Assembly (NCBI RefSeq): GCF_037038585.1
Contig: NC_092522.1
Coordinates: 48,769,661 to 48,833,660 of the forward strand
From: Patagioenas fasciata
Taxonomy: Eukaryota > Chordata > Aves > Columbiformes > Columbidae
Direction: 5' to 3'
DNA: 64,000 bases
This document shows, piece by piece, positions 1 through 9,452 of the stretch; positions within the stretch are counted from its first letter, which is position 1; each line of letters starts with the position of its first letter. Under the pieces are notes generated by a model. That model made no database searches. It had not been told where the DNA came from and was given only the letters and a program-made list of their open reading frames with translations. The position numbers were made by a program, and so were the translations under genes.

Positions 1-3000
1 ACACACACATATAAAAATCTAACATCATCTCTGAACAGCTGCAACAAAACCTGCCTCTCACACAGACTTCCTGGCAAAGGTAGGAGAAAGACCACCTCTG
101 CCCAGGGAATACCACCTCTACACCACCCAGTCTGCTACACGGAATTCATTAGAACACCCTTAGGCTGTCCTCTGTATTGTCCTTACCTTGTATTAGTATT
201 TCTTTTACTCCCTATTTAGCACTCTACAATGTAATACTCCTTTTTAAACTCCTCTCATATTTTATATCATGATTTGCAAGTCATTAGAGATCATTTTTAG
301 GCAGCTAACTTAGAACAACTGCTCCTAAGCAAAGACCTGAAATAAAGACAACAACCCTGTGTACTTCCCATATAGCCTGCACTGAACAATCATACTGGCT
401 GCTCAATATTAAAACCACAGCTGCTCTACATTCACTATGGCCACACTTGGGACCTAGGCTTCCACCTTAATGCCCAGGCAAGGCACACAGAGTTTCCCTA
501 AGACCTGGCAGCACAGAAAGCACTAACATTAAGAAGTTTGTGTGTCCAGATCCAGCAGAAAGGTCTGGACCCTCATCAAGAAATTCAGTTCCACACCAAG
601 CTCACATGAAACACAACAGAAGTGTTGTTACACACCATTATCATGAGTTAAAACAACGCTAAGTTATTCTAAAATTATATTAGATTAATTTGGAAGGTGA
701 ATGGCATAAATATACCCAGTCCATTCAACCCAGCAAAGATTAAAAACCTTACCAGCCACACTCTAAGGAATAAACAGAAGGCCCTGAACAAGAACAAGGC
801 AAGCCAGCGAATTTCACAAAGGATGATCAGAAGTCCTATGGACTGTCCTTCCCAAAACAGTAACACTGGATATTAGTTCCCAATGCTACCTCATAAAGGA
901 AAAGACAACAATTGTACCTCTAAAAAACTAAGCATTACAAATATACTCCAGACAGACAAAGAACACCTCTTTGACTAACACAAAATTGTTTCTTACTTGT
1001 CAATGGAGTAGACAACGCCATGGAAAATTCTGTCATTGACAAAAGCTGGTGTTGTAGACAGAAGATGTCCTAACTGCTAAAAGAACAAACACCCTACTGC
1101 TAGTGCTCACTGCATACAAGGGAAGAAGCAGGACCTGGTCTTTTCTGACCTTACAGCAATCCAAGACCCCTTGACCAGGATTTCCACACACATCCCCACA
1201 CCTGCCCCTCGTCTTTATTCTCACAGGAAGCGGCCAGCCATCATCGCTGCACAGCTCAGAGAGAACCATTAACTGCAGCAACCCTTCCCATGACCACATC
1301 TGTACAAGACCCTGGCAGACCACAAGCATGGGAACGCTACAGCAGGAATACCAGTTGATTATTAACTAGTTTGGGCACAAAACCACACAGAGAATCAGCT
1401 GCACTGCTGCTGCACTCCAGGCAACGGCGACCAGGCCCTTTTCACATTATTTCAGTAAGGGTCTCCTCAGGGTTTTCACTGCTCCAAACAGATAAAAATC
1501 TACTGGTCTCCCAAAGAAGGGCTCTGGCAGGACACAAGCAAAGTTTCAGCACGGTATCCTGTCAAAAAGGTGCTGCTCACCACAGTGGCAACATAGCCTG
1601 GGATTGTCCAGGGTGTCCATGAGCATCTCATGCCCCTGATGATCCACACCACTGCTGATGTACAGATGTTGGCATCCCTTCTGTGTCACTTCCACTGGGG
1701 ACACGGCAACCAAAAATATGTTTAAATTAATGCAATCTTGCTACAGCAACGTAAGACACCACCAAATTCAGCAGCTGTCTGTCCTGCCCTCATGAGATTG
1801 GTGTGCCTGTCGCTCTTCAAGAACAGAGCTGGGAATGCAACACATCCACAGCTCAGCTCCTGGTAATCACAGCCCGAGCTATCAGTGCAAATACTGACAG
1901 GTTAATGCACTCAATCAATGTGAACAGCCAAACTCCACTAAACAGCTGTGCTGCCCATTCCCCCACCACCTGGGTCTCCATGGGTCATTAGCAACAGGAA
2001 GCACCTGGACATTAGCCCACTGCATAAAATTCAACCTCATCCCTGCCTCAGTAACCATCCCTGGCCAAAACCCTAATGGAGAAGAAAAAGCTCTTATCCC
2101 CAAAGCTATGCTCTTCAACAACACAGGAAAACAAGGCCTTCCTGATATGATCAGATTAGCCCTTGCAACAAGAAGTCAGATATTTTACAGGGCTGAGGCT
2201 GCCTGGATTTACCACACTGAACAGGCTCGGTGATGTTCCTTCCTTGGAACCTCAGTGTGTTTCCATGAAGTAAAACATTTGTGCATGTGAAAAGGGGAAC
2301 AACCAGGCCACAAGAATTAGATAAGCATAATATAAGAAAAAACCCTGTGGCTGTAGGCATTTGGCTTTGCAAGTAGTCTCCACCAGCACCATTCCACGTG
2401 TCTCTGTATCTGCAGTAGTGATAATCCATAAAATGAAGCTAATGTGTCAGTGGAAAGGATGCTTACCAGGATGCTTTATCATTAAAGATAGGAAACAAAA
2501 TATTTTCAGTAGATCACTAAAACAGCAAGAAAGCAGCTTACTAGCAGGAAAAAAAAAACAAAACAAAACAAAACTGTCCTACTTCCCAAGCTCTCTGAAG
2601 ACTTCGTGGCTTTCCAAAAACAAAATAAAAAGACCCTAAAAATGGTTTCCTTCAATGCTCAAAACATACTTGTCAGACCCAAAAGCCTGACTGCCAATTT
2701 AAACTCAAAGTGCTGCCAGATAGATGAACTGAGCTAGGGACTACTCTTCTCACCCCATCAATCAGCAAAGTCACGAAGCCATTGTCAAACTTCATCTTCT
2801 GCAAGTGCCTTGAAAACATTGCTATCATTTGATTCTAATTTTCCATTATTATTATGCAGAATTTAGCAAGGTCTTGAAAAGCTACAATGACACCACATGC
2901 CTCACCTTACACAGATGTGGGGACTTGCAAAACAATTCAGCAAATCTAACGATATCAACTCACAGGTCCTGCCTCTCCCACAGATACCAATCCATTCACT

Positions 3001-3472
3001 CTTCCTCAGTTTTACAATGCTCACTATAAACCTTTTGACTTTTCGCTCCACAGATTGCCTCAAAGTTGCTCTACTAAGAGATTTTTCTCTGTAAGAGTTT
3101 CCTGCTCCATTGACCTCTCAGCCCAGCAAAAGAAACCTTCCCACTAGGGTCCACTAAACCCCTTCAAACAACCAACTCTTCTGCCATTACAGAGAAAAAG
3201 GAAAGTTCACACACATCACATTCCTTCTGCTCTTAGTTTTAAGCAGCCACTTCTTCCACAAAGCTGGGAGACTTTATCACCTGAGCATACATTCACTGTG
3301 TTTAGCAAATTACTGTTACATTTGCAATTCTGACTTAGGTGCTGTTTGATCCAATCTATAAATACAGGTAACACATACACCTTTGAAACAAAAGGAGTTG
3401 GCTAAGCACTACTAACAAAATGCATTTTCCACTTTCCATAACTAATTCTGAATACACAGCTGTTTACGTAGC
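1..3472. other. Non-coding stretch, possible first intron
   Basis: No exon with recognisable protein similarity was found on either strand. The short frames here lack conserved motifs. If the minus-strand first exon ending at 7589 is real, this stretch would lie in its first intron. A weak exon-like segment at 753-865 on the minus strand is discussed in the findings. The only other structure is a short AC run at the left edge and scattered A-rich tracts. Confidence 0.5.
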
Positions 3473-4143
3473 TGTGCTGGTTTGACTGAAAACGGGTTAA
3501 TTTTTTTTCTGCAGTTAGAAACCTTTCCTTTTCATAGCTAGCATGCTCATTATTTGGACTTAGTTTGAGAACAAGCAGATAACACCCCAGTACAGACCTA
3601 ATGCTTTTAATTGCTCTGGTCTGAGAGGCAAGGACATTCTGAGCACCTTGCTTACAGGTGTCATGGAAGGGGGAGCAGAGATGGGGCAGAGCTTGACTGA
3701 CATCCAGACTGGATGAGAGTATTCCATCCCATTGGCCTCATGCTGATTATTTAAGTATGGAGCCTTCTGGTTTTGGCTCTTCTGAGCCACGAAGTTCAGT
3801 CGGGATGTTTAGCCCGTCCTTTTGCCATTTTGCAGAGGCCTCTGGGCTTCTCTGCCGTTTTCCTCTCTTCTCTCTCTTTGGGATCAACTTCTGGGACCAG
3901 ACTGTTTCCTGGGACTGGCTGCTCAGCATGTTTGTGAGGAATTACCTTGAGTATCTTTTATTTCTATTTTATATGCATGTTTACTAGTAGCGTATTAGTA
4001 TTTTGTTATTTTATTAAACTGTGTTTATCTCAATCCAAGTTTCTACCTTCCCTTTTGATTCCCTCCCCTGTTTGGGGAGGGCGAGGAGAGGGTGAGTGAG
4101 TGGCTATCGTGGTTGTATTACTAGCTTGGGTTAAACCACAACA
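3473..4143 (+). mobile_element. Solo LTR of an endogenous retrovirus, ERVL-like
   Basis: The element begins TGTGCTGGTTTGACTG and ends TTAAACCACAACA, the TG...CA termini and terminal wording seen in avian ERVL-type LTRs. An ATTAAA polyadenylation-like signal lies near 4012, followed by the TTTATCTCAATCC stretch typical of the LTR 3' part, and a GAGTGAGTGG stretch precedes the end. No internal retroviral genes flank it, so it is a solo LTR. The flanking five bases, gtagc on the left and gcagt on the right, differ at two positions (both transitions), so the target duplication is only suggestive. The family assignment is from memory. Confidence 0.75.
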
Positions 4144-7140
4144 GCAGTAAATATTTTTTTTATATTTTTTTTTTTACATTTGTTGTTGTTACAAATAAAC
4201 ATATTGATAGAACAAAAAATGAGAAGAGTAACTAGAAAAGTTACTTTGACACCAGTGTCACACAGTTAACACACCTATTTGTAAGGCAGCAAGACAGGCA
4301 GGAAAGGGAGGCAGGAGGGTGTGGGAAAGAATACGAAGTGCCACCAATCATACTCCTTAGGCAGTAGGGTCCTTATTACACAGAGAATAAGAGATGTGCT
4401 GGAAGGAAGTGTGGCTATAAGATGAAGGAGCATCTGAAACAGAGAGAGCAGCATTGTACATTATGTACAAAGCGGAGGCAAAATCCAAATTCTGCATGCC
4501 CCAAAGGAATTGCACCGAACAAACGCCACTTGAGGCAGGCACATGATCTCACCGCTCTGTCTGCAGACTTCAGATTAGTCATTAAGCCACTTTACTTTCT
4601 CGGCATCAATAAACAGGGAAGTAACTCCACATCAATAGCTAATTCAATTTCCATACAGAAACTCATGTTTAACGAACAAAGTATGTCAATAGTGGATCTC
4701 AGCTTCTACAGCAGCAGCAGGGGCGGCTAGGAGGCTCAGTAATGAAACATTTAACCCCAAAAGCATTTTGAGCGAACAGTTAATGGAACGTGTGCATATA
4801 CTAAAAGAGGAGGAAGAGGGGGGAGGAAATTAAATGGAGTGTTAAACAGTTAACATTACACAAATTTAAATAAACACCTCCACGTAAGGATACTACCACA
4901 CTTAACACAGGCACAGTAGCCTTTGTTCAGTGCCAGAGGGCCAAGTTTTTCCTCATGTGACTGCTGATTTACAAAGGACACATTCATCCCAAATACATCA
5001 GGGTTTTGCAGCAGTCTTCCTTCAAGGATATTGAATAGTATTACAACATACCCCAGGCTCAATCCTAATCTAAGTGACACAGCATGAAAGGGCTGCTCTC
5101 TGGAAAAAAGATACAAGATGCTAAGGAAGAACCTGGAAATCACTATGGCAACCCCACAGGTTCCTTTTGGTTCACCTTTGAGGCCCACACTCCAAGGGAG
5201 ATAAGAAAACCCCTTTCCAAAGGAGTCATTTATACGTATTATGGCTGAAACAAGAAAACACTGCAGCCTGTCTGCAGCTCAATTAGAAAGAAGGTTTGCT
5301 CAAGGAAACCCAACACTAAAATGAAAAAAATTGTAACTCCTGAGGAACACTCAGAAGGTGTTACACACTCCACTAAATCTCATTTGAAAGGTCAGGTGGT
5401 TCAGTAGCTGTCGGAGGCCCAAGCTATGGTTAGCAAAAAAAGCCTAACCGAGTGTGCCTAATTTGTGAACAAAGTCAGAATTAACCTTTAGGGTTTTCGC
5501 TTTTGTGTGTAGAAAACATTGTTTGCAGTGCTCTCTGTCTTCCTGTTTGTCACAATTAATTTATCCTGGTGCTAATAAATCCTCTTTTCTTACACAGTCC
5601 CACTACAATTCCAGCAGCAGCAGCTTAGGCCCAAACTTTTGACTTCACTTCACTGATAAGAACAAAGGCTGATTTATCTAAATTTAAAGAGGGAGGATGC
5701 CAGCAGCAACACAATGCTTGCCTCTGACCACTCTAAAGAGTGCTGCTGCACCGTAATCATCACTATCATGTATGAGAACAGATTATTTTCACTGCCCAGT
5801 CTCAAAGAACTATACAGAAAATTAGTAAGTTTGATAGTATAAGCACTGAGAAGCAAGAAAAAAAAATGCATTGTTGGATGTGCTCTTAATCTCAAGCGTA
5901 CAAACCACTATTCATAAGCATTTGAATGTTCATTTACACTCCCTTGACCCACCATGACCACAACATTTTAAGTAACTACAAACCTCTAAACTCAGGTTTT
6001 TTTCTTTTTAAAGCAAATATTTATTTAAAACATCCCTAACTTTCAGCTTCATAAGTGCCTAAAAGTCCTACCAACAATAAAAATCTACCATAACTTCAAC
6101 TGGAAAACCACTGTCAATGCATTCCTAGAATGAGCCACAACTCTAGCAACATAAAGGCAGTTTAGTATTTACACAAGGGAAGTTTAACTTCTCCCATTTT
6201 CATGAGTTACTCTAAGACCAATTGCAGATCAGCAAGTAAATAAACGCAAAAGGACAAAACCAGAGATAATGCATCCCACCATACTTTATTTATTTGAAAA
6301 CTCTAATTTAATTACCAGTAGCGCTTGCAGCTGTATGTTCTGCAGCATATTTTGTAAAAACCTTTATTATAAAAGCACTTCACTTCAGAGCTCTTAAATC
6401 ACTATCCAGAAGCACAGCACAAAGTTACTCAAGCACTTGTACACAAAGATTAGCCTGGATTACCACAACATGAATGAGCTGTATTCTATTGAAACGTTGG
6501 CAAGGACAACTGAAGTGTTTGCAAGAAGTCTTGCTGGACTAATGGGGCTCAGAGAACCACGTATCCAAAAAAACCCAAAAGGCAGGGGACGCACCTGGTG
6601 AGCAACATGTCTTTCTTCTCCAGCTCTCCTGCAAAAGGTGAAGTGTTTTTTTTCCACACTTCCCCCACAGCACCAGCCTTTCACCAGCACCAGTGCTGGT
6701 AACAGGGATAGCCTAACTCAGGCCATCAAGTTTCTGATTGTTGCTGCTCTGAGGAAGGAGGGCAGCTCATCCACATTACAGGTCATGGTTGTTTAAAACT
6801 CAGCTATTCATAGAAGTATATACACACAGCCTCTCTATTAAGATAGCAATTTCCTTTTTCTTCCTTTGAACCAAGTTTAGAGATATTATATGAGTGACTT
6901 TTCTAAGAGTAGCCTTACTTCCCTCTTTGCAGTTGGTTATTTAAAAAAATTTTTAAAAAGTACATGTTTGCATCACTATAACTGCTTCCACACTGGCAGA
7001 GGCCCAACTAGACGATTTTTTGAGTTTAAAAAAATAATGTTATTTCAATGTTGTAACATGGCTTCCTAGACTACCTTTACTGTGAAATAAATGCTAACAT
7101 CATTGGGTACTTAAAAACTTAAAACCCCAAAACTTTCAGA
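4144..7140. other. Non-coding stretch between LTR and CpG island
   Basis: AT-rich sequence with T-rich tracts just after the LTR (4151-4180). No exon could be supported: the frames on both strands are short, have no known motifs and lack paired splice signals with coding similarity. It would be intronic if the minus-strand exon at 7589-7664 is real. Confidence 0.5.
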
Positions 7141-7414
7141 GTGGGAAATGAAAAATCCCTTTTTTTTCCCCACCTAAAAGGCCTAAACTCCCCCACATTC
7201 AACCATTCAACACGACTCCCCGTACCAAGTGCTCCCAGCCCTCCTCGCCTGAAGGCAGCGTCCAACCGCGCCGCCCGGCCCCTTCAGCCGGGAGAATCGC
7301 TGCCGCCCCCGGCGCCGCTGGGGCTCAGCCTCGCTCCCCAATGCACCGTGCCCGTTCACGGGCTTCACTCGGCGCGTCGCACCCGTTTTCTCTCTCCGAG
7401 CGGACACTTGCCCC

Positions 7415-7539
7415 GCCGGGCCGGCGGCGTGGGGGGAAGGGGGGGGGAAGGAGGGGGAAGGGGGGGGGAAGGAGAGGGAGGGGCGGCAACCGTTGCCCCC
7501 TCTCCCTCCCTCTCCTTCCCCCCACGCCGCCGGCCCGGC
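7415..7539. repeat. Perfect 26-bp inverted repeat with G-rich loop
   Basis: The left arm at 7415-7440 is exactly complementary to the right arm at 7514-7539, 26 of 26 bases, with 73 bases between them. The loop (7441-7513) is mostly runs of four to nine G separated by AA or A on the plus strand, changing to C-rich near the right arm. Both a long hairpin and a G-quadruplex are possible. It lies 50-175 bases downstream of the minus-strand splice donor at 7589, so it would be at the start of that gene's first intron. Confidence 0.85.
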
Positions 7540-7588
7540 CCACCTCCCTCTCAGCAGCTGCCGGGCCCCCAGGCCGCCCACCGCTCAC

Positions 7589-7664
7589 CTGAACTCGCCG
7601 CATCCGCCCCGCAGCCGCGGCGCCGCCTGTCGGTACCACCCAGCCGGGGCTGCGGCCACCACAT
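7589..7664 (-). CDS. Candidate first coding exon, possibly DISC1 exon 1
   Basis: On the minus strand an ATG at 7664-7662 opens a frame encoding MWWPQPRLGGTD followed by an arginine-rich and then alanine/serine segment. After 76 bases (25 codons plus one base) it meets a strong donor, CAG|GTGAGC. The exon lies in a CpG island about 22 kb downstream of TSNAX on the same strand. In mammals DISC1 follows TSNAX in that orientation, and as I recall human DISC1 exon 1 also carries a short coding part ending in phase 1. The residues themselves do not clearly match mammalian DISC1. DISC1 exon 2, a single exon of roughly 1 kb, is not seen in 1-7588, which would require a long intron 1. A second ATG at 7603-7601 in another frame (MRRVQ) would give phase 0. 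This may instead be a non-coding first exon. Confidence 0.3.
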
Positions 7665-7854
7665 CCCGGGCACCCTCCTCCCCGCCGCCGGGACGGAAAG
7701 CGGCGGTGGCGCCGGCCACTCCCAGCCAGGGGCGGGTCGCAGGCGGCTCGACCGCCCCGGGGAGGGAGAGGACCGCGGGCGGGCCCGGCGGTGCAGGGTG
7801 TTGCGGGTGGTGTCAGGGCTGTCGTCAGCGCCGTGCACAGGCCCGGAGAGCGAG

Positions 7855-7936
7855 GGTCGTAGAGGATCCTGAGCTGGAAGGAACCCACAAAGGTTATCAA
7901 GTCCAACTCCTGTCTCTGCATATAACAACCCCACAG
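7855..7936 (-). mobile_element. Older CR1 LINE, 3' part (split by insertion)
   Basis: Minus-oriented CR1 3' sequence, recognisable from its tggaaggaacccacaaagg and caagtccaactcctg wording. It stops at 7936, where a younger CR1 begins, and resumes at 8349 with the sequence that follows in CR1 (accatgtgtctgagggcg). The two parts are one old insertion. Confidence 0.75.
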
Positions 7937-8348
7937 TTCACAGAATCACAGAATGTTAGGGATTGGAAGGGACCTCAAAAGATCATCTAGTCCAATCCCC
8001 CTGCTGGAGCAGGAACACTTAGATGAGGCTACACAGGAATGTGTCCAGGCGGGTTTTGAATGTCTCCAGAGAAGGAGACTCCAACACCTCCCTGGGCAGC
8101 CTGGGCCAGGCTCTGCCACCCTCACTGTGAAAAAGTTTCTTCTCATATTTAAGTGGAACCTCCTGTGTTCCAGTTTGTATCCATTGCCCCTTGTCCTATC
8201 ATTGTCTCCATCCTCGTGACACTCACCCTTTACATATTTATAAACATTAATGAGGTCACCCCCCAGTCTCCTCCAAGCTACAGACCCAAATCCCTCAGCC
8301 TTTCCTCATAAGGGAGATGCTCCACTCCCGTAATCATCTCTGTGGCTC
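7937..8348 (-). mobile_element. Younger CR1 LINE nested in an older CR1
   Basis: Minus-oriented CR1 3' end, beginning in plus-strand reading with cagaatcacagaatgttag and continuing into the C-terminal reverse-transcriptase frame (minus-strand peptide [10 protein letters not shown]). It is 5'-truncated near 8348. The hexamer TTCACA occurs at both edges (7937-7942 and 8349-8354), consistent with a short target duplication or microhomology. The frame is damaged: the usual EHWNRLP segment is altered by changes around 8099-8115. Confidence 0.85.
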
Positions 8349-8545
8349 TTCACACCATGTGTCTGAGGGCGTTGTCCAGTCTCTTCTTGAACACTGTGAG
8401 GCTTGGGACTGTGACACCTCCCTGGGGAGCCTGCTCCAGTGCTCCACCACCCTTTGGGTGAAGAACCTTTTCCTAGTGTCCAACCTAAACCTCCTCTGGC
8501 GTATCTTCCTGCCATTCCCTTGGGTTCTATCAGATCTTCTAGGTC
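8349..8545 (-). mobile_element. Older CR1 LINE, continuation after nested insertion
   Basis: Continues the old CR1 broken at 7936. It contains the CR1 stretches ctcttcttgaacactgtgag, cctggggagcctgctccagt and gggtgaagaaccttttccta in the order expected for a minus-oriented copy. Similarity fades near 8545. Confidence 0.7.
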
Positions 8546-8859
8546 AAGGCAGGTTGCTGCACATGCAGTGGTATCAAGTTGTACAGTTTCTGTTCCCCCA
8601 GGTTTGCAGGGCACCAGTGTTAGAAGACAAGGTGACTGCGGACCCTTCTCTGGCACTGCTTTATGTGTCAGAAACTTGCTGATTTCGGCAAGGCATGCAT
8701 ACAATTAGATAGTGTGGTATGCATTGGCTTTCTGTAGCTTAAATGTGGAACCAATCTCTGCTAAGTATGTATTTTCATTACTTTTGTATGGCTTCACCTC
8801 TCTTGATGTCAAACACAGAGCTTTTTCATTTTGTTGCAAGGTGCTATTGTTTATATAAT
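8546..8859. other. Spacer between CR1 and LTR
   Basis: No gene or repeat recognised. It ends in an AT-rich stretch (8851-8864) that served as the LTR target. Confidence 0.5.
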
Positions 8860-8864
8860 ATATA

Positions 8865-9447
8865 TGTATGGTTTTTGTTTGGGATAGAAGCAATTTTCTT
8901 CGAAGCAGCTCATGTGGTGCCACATTTTGGATTTGTGACCAAAAGAGTGTTGACAACACATGGATGTTTTAGTTGCTGCTGAGCACTGCTTGCACAAGCT
9001 CAATGCCTCTAAGTCTTTTCTGCTTCTCACACTGCCCTGCCAGCAAGTGGGCTGGGGTGGAACACAGCCAGGACAGCTGGCCCCAACAAACCAAAGGGAT
9101 ATCCCACACCATATGACATCATGCTTCAGTACATAAAGCTGGGGCAAGAAGAAGGAACAGGGAATATTTGGAGTTACAGCATTTGTCCTACCAAGTAACC
9201 ACTACCCATGAGGGAGCCTGGCTTTCCTGGAGATGGCTGAACACCTGCCTGCCAATGGGAAATAGTCAATTAATTCTTTATTTTGCTTTGCTTGTGCACA
9301 CAGATTTTGCTTTAGCTGTTAAACTGCCTACCTCAATCCAAAAGTTTTCTCTCTTCTACCTTTCTGATTTTCTCCCCTATCCCACCATGGGGGATTGAGC
9401 GAGCTGCTGCATGGTGCCTAGCTGCCTACCAAAGTTAACCCATAACA
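8865..9447 (+). mobile_element. Complete solo LTR, avian ERVL type
   Basis: Starts TGTATGGTTTTTGTTTGGGATAG and ends GTTAACCCATAACA, matching the avian ERVL LTR that begins TGTGCTGGTTTTGGCTGGGATAG. Family landmarks occur in order: ggatttgtgaccaaaa, ttctgcttctcacactgccc, ggacagctggccccaac, a TATA-like tacataaagctgggg near 9130, ctttcctggagatggctgaa, and a late gattgagcgagctgctgcatggtgc. It is flanked by a perfect 5-bp direct repeat, atata, at 8860-8864 and 9448-9452. No internal viral genes remain, so recombination between two LTRs is the likely history. It stands about 1.2 kb upstream of the candidate minus-strand promoter, in opposite orientation. Confidence 0.88.
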
Positions 9448-9452
9448 ATATA

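Larger units (their letters stand above)
7150..7850. promoter_or_regulatory. CpG island, likely promoter of a minus-strand gene
   Basis: GC content jumps abruptly compared with the AT-rich flanks, and CG dinucleotides are dense from about 7240 to 7850. Such islands usually mark vertebrate promoters. A strong minus-strand splice donor (CAG|GTGAGC at 7589/7588) sits inside it, which gives a transcription direction toward lower coordinates. The island contains G-rich runs at 7431-7490 and a perfect inverted repeat. Long frames seen on both strands here are a by-product of GC-rich composition. Confidence 0.8.

Noticed and set aside
7141..7872. 243-codon plus-strand frame across the CpG island
   Set aside because: It opens with GTG, is dominated by R, P, G and A from GC-rich sequence, and overlaps equally long frames on the other strand. 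No domain is recognisable.
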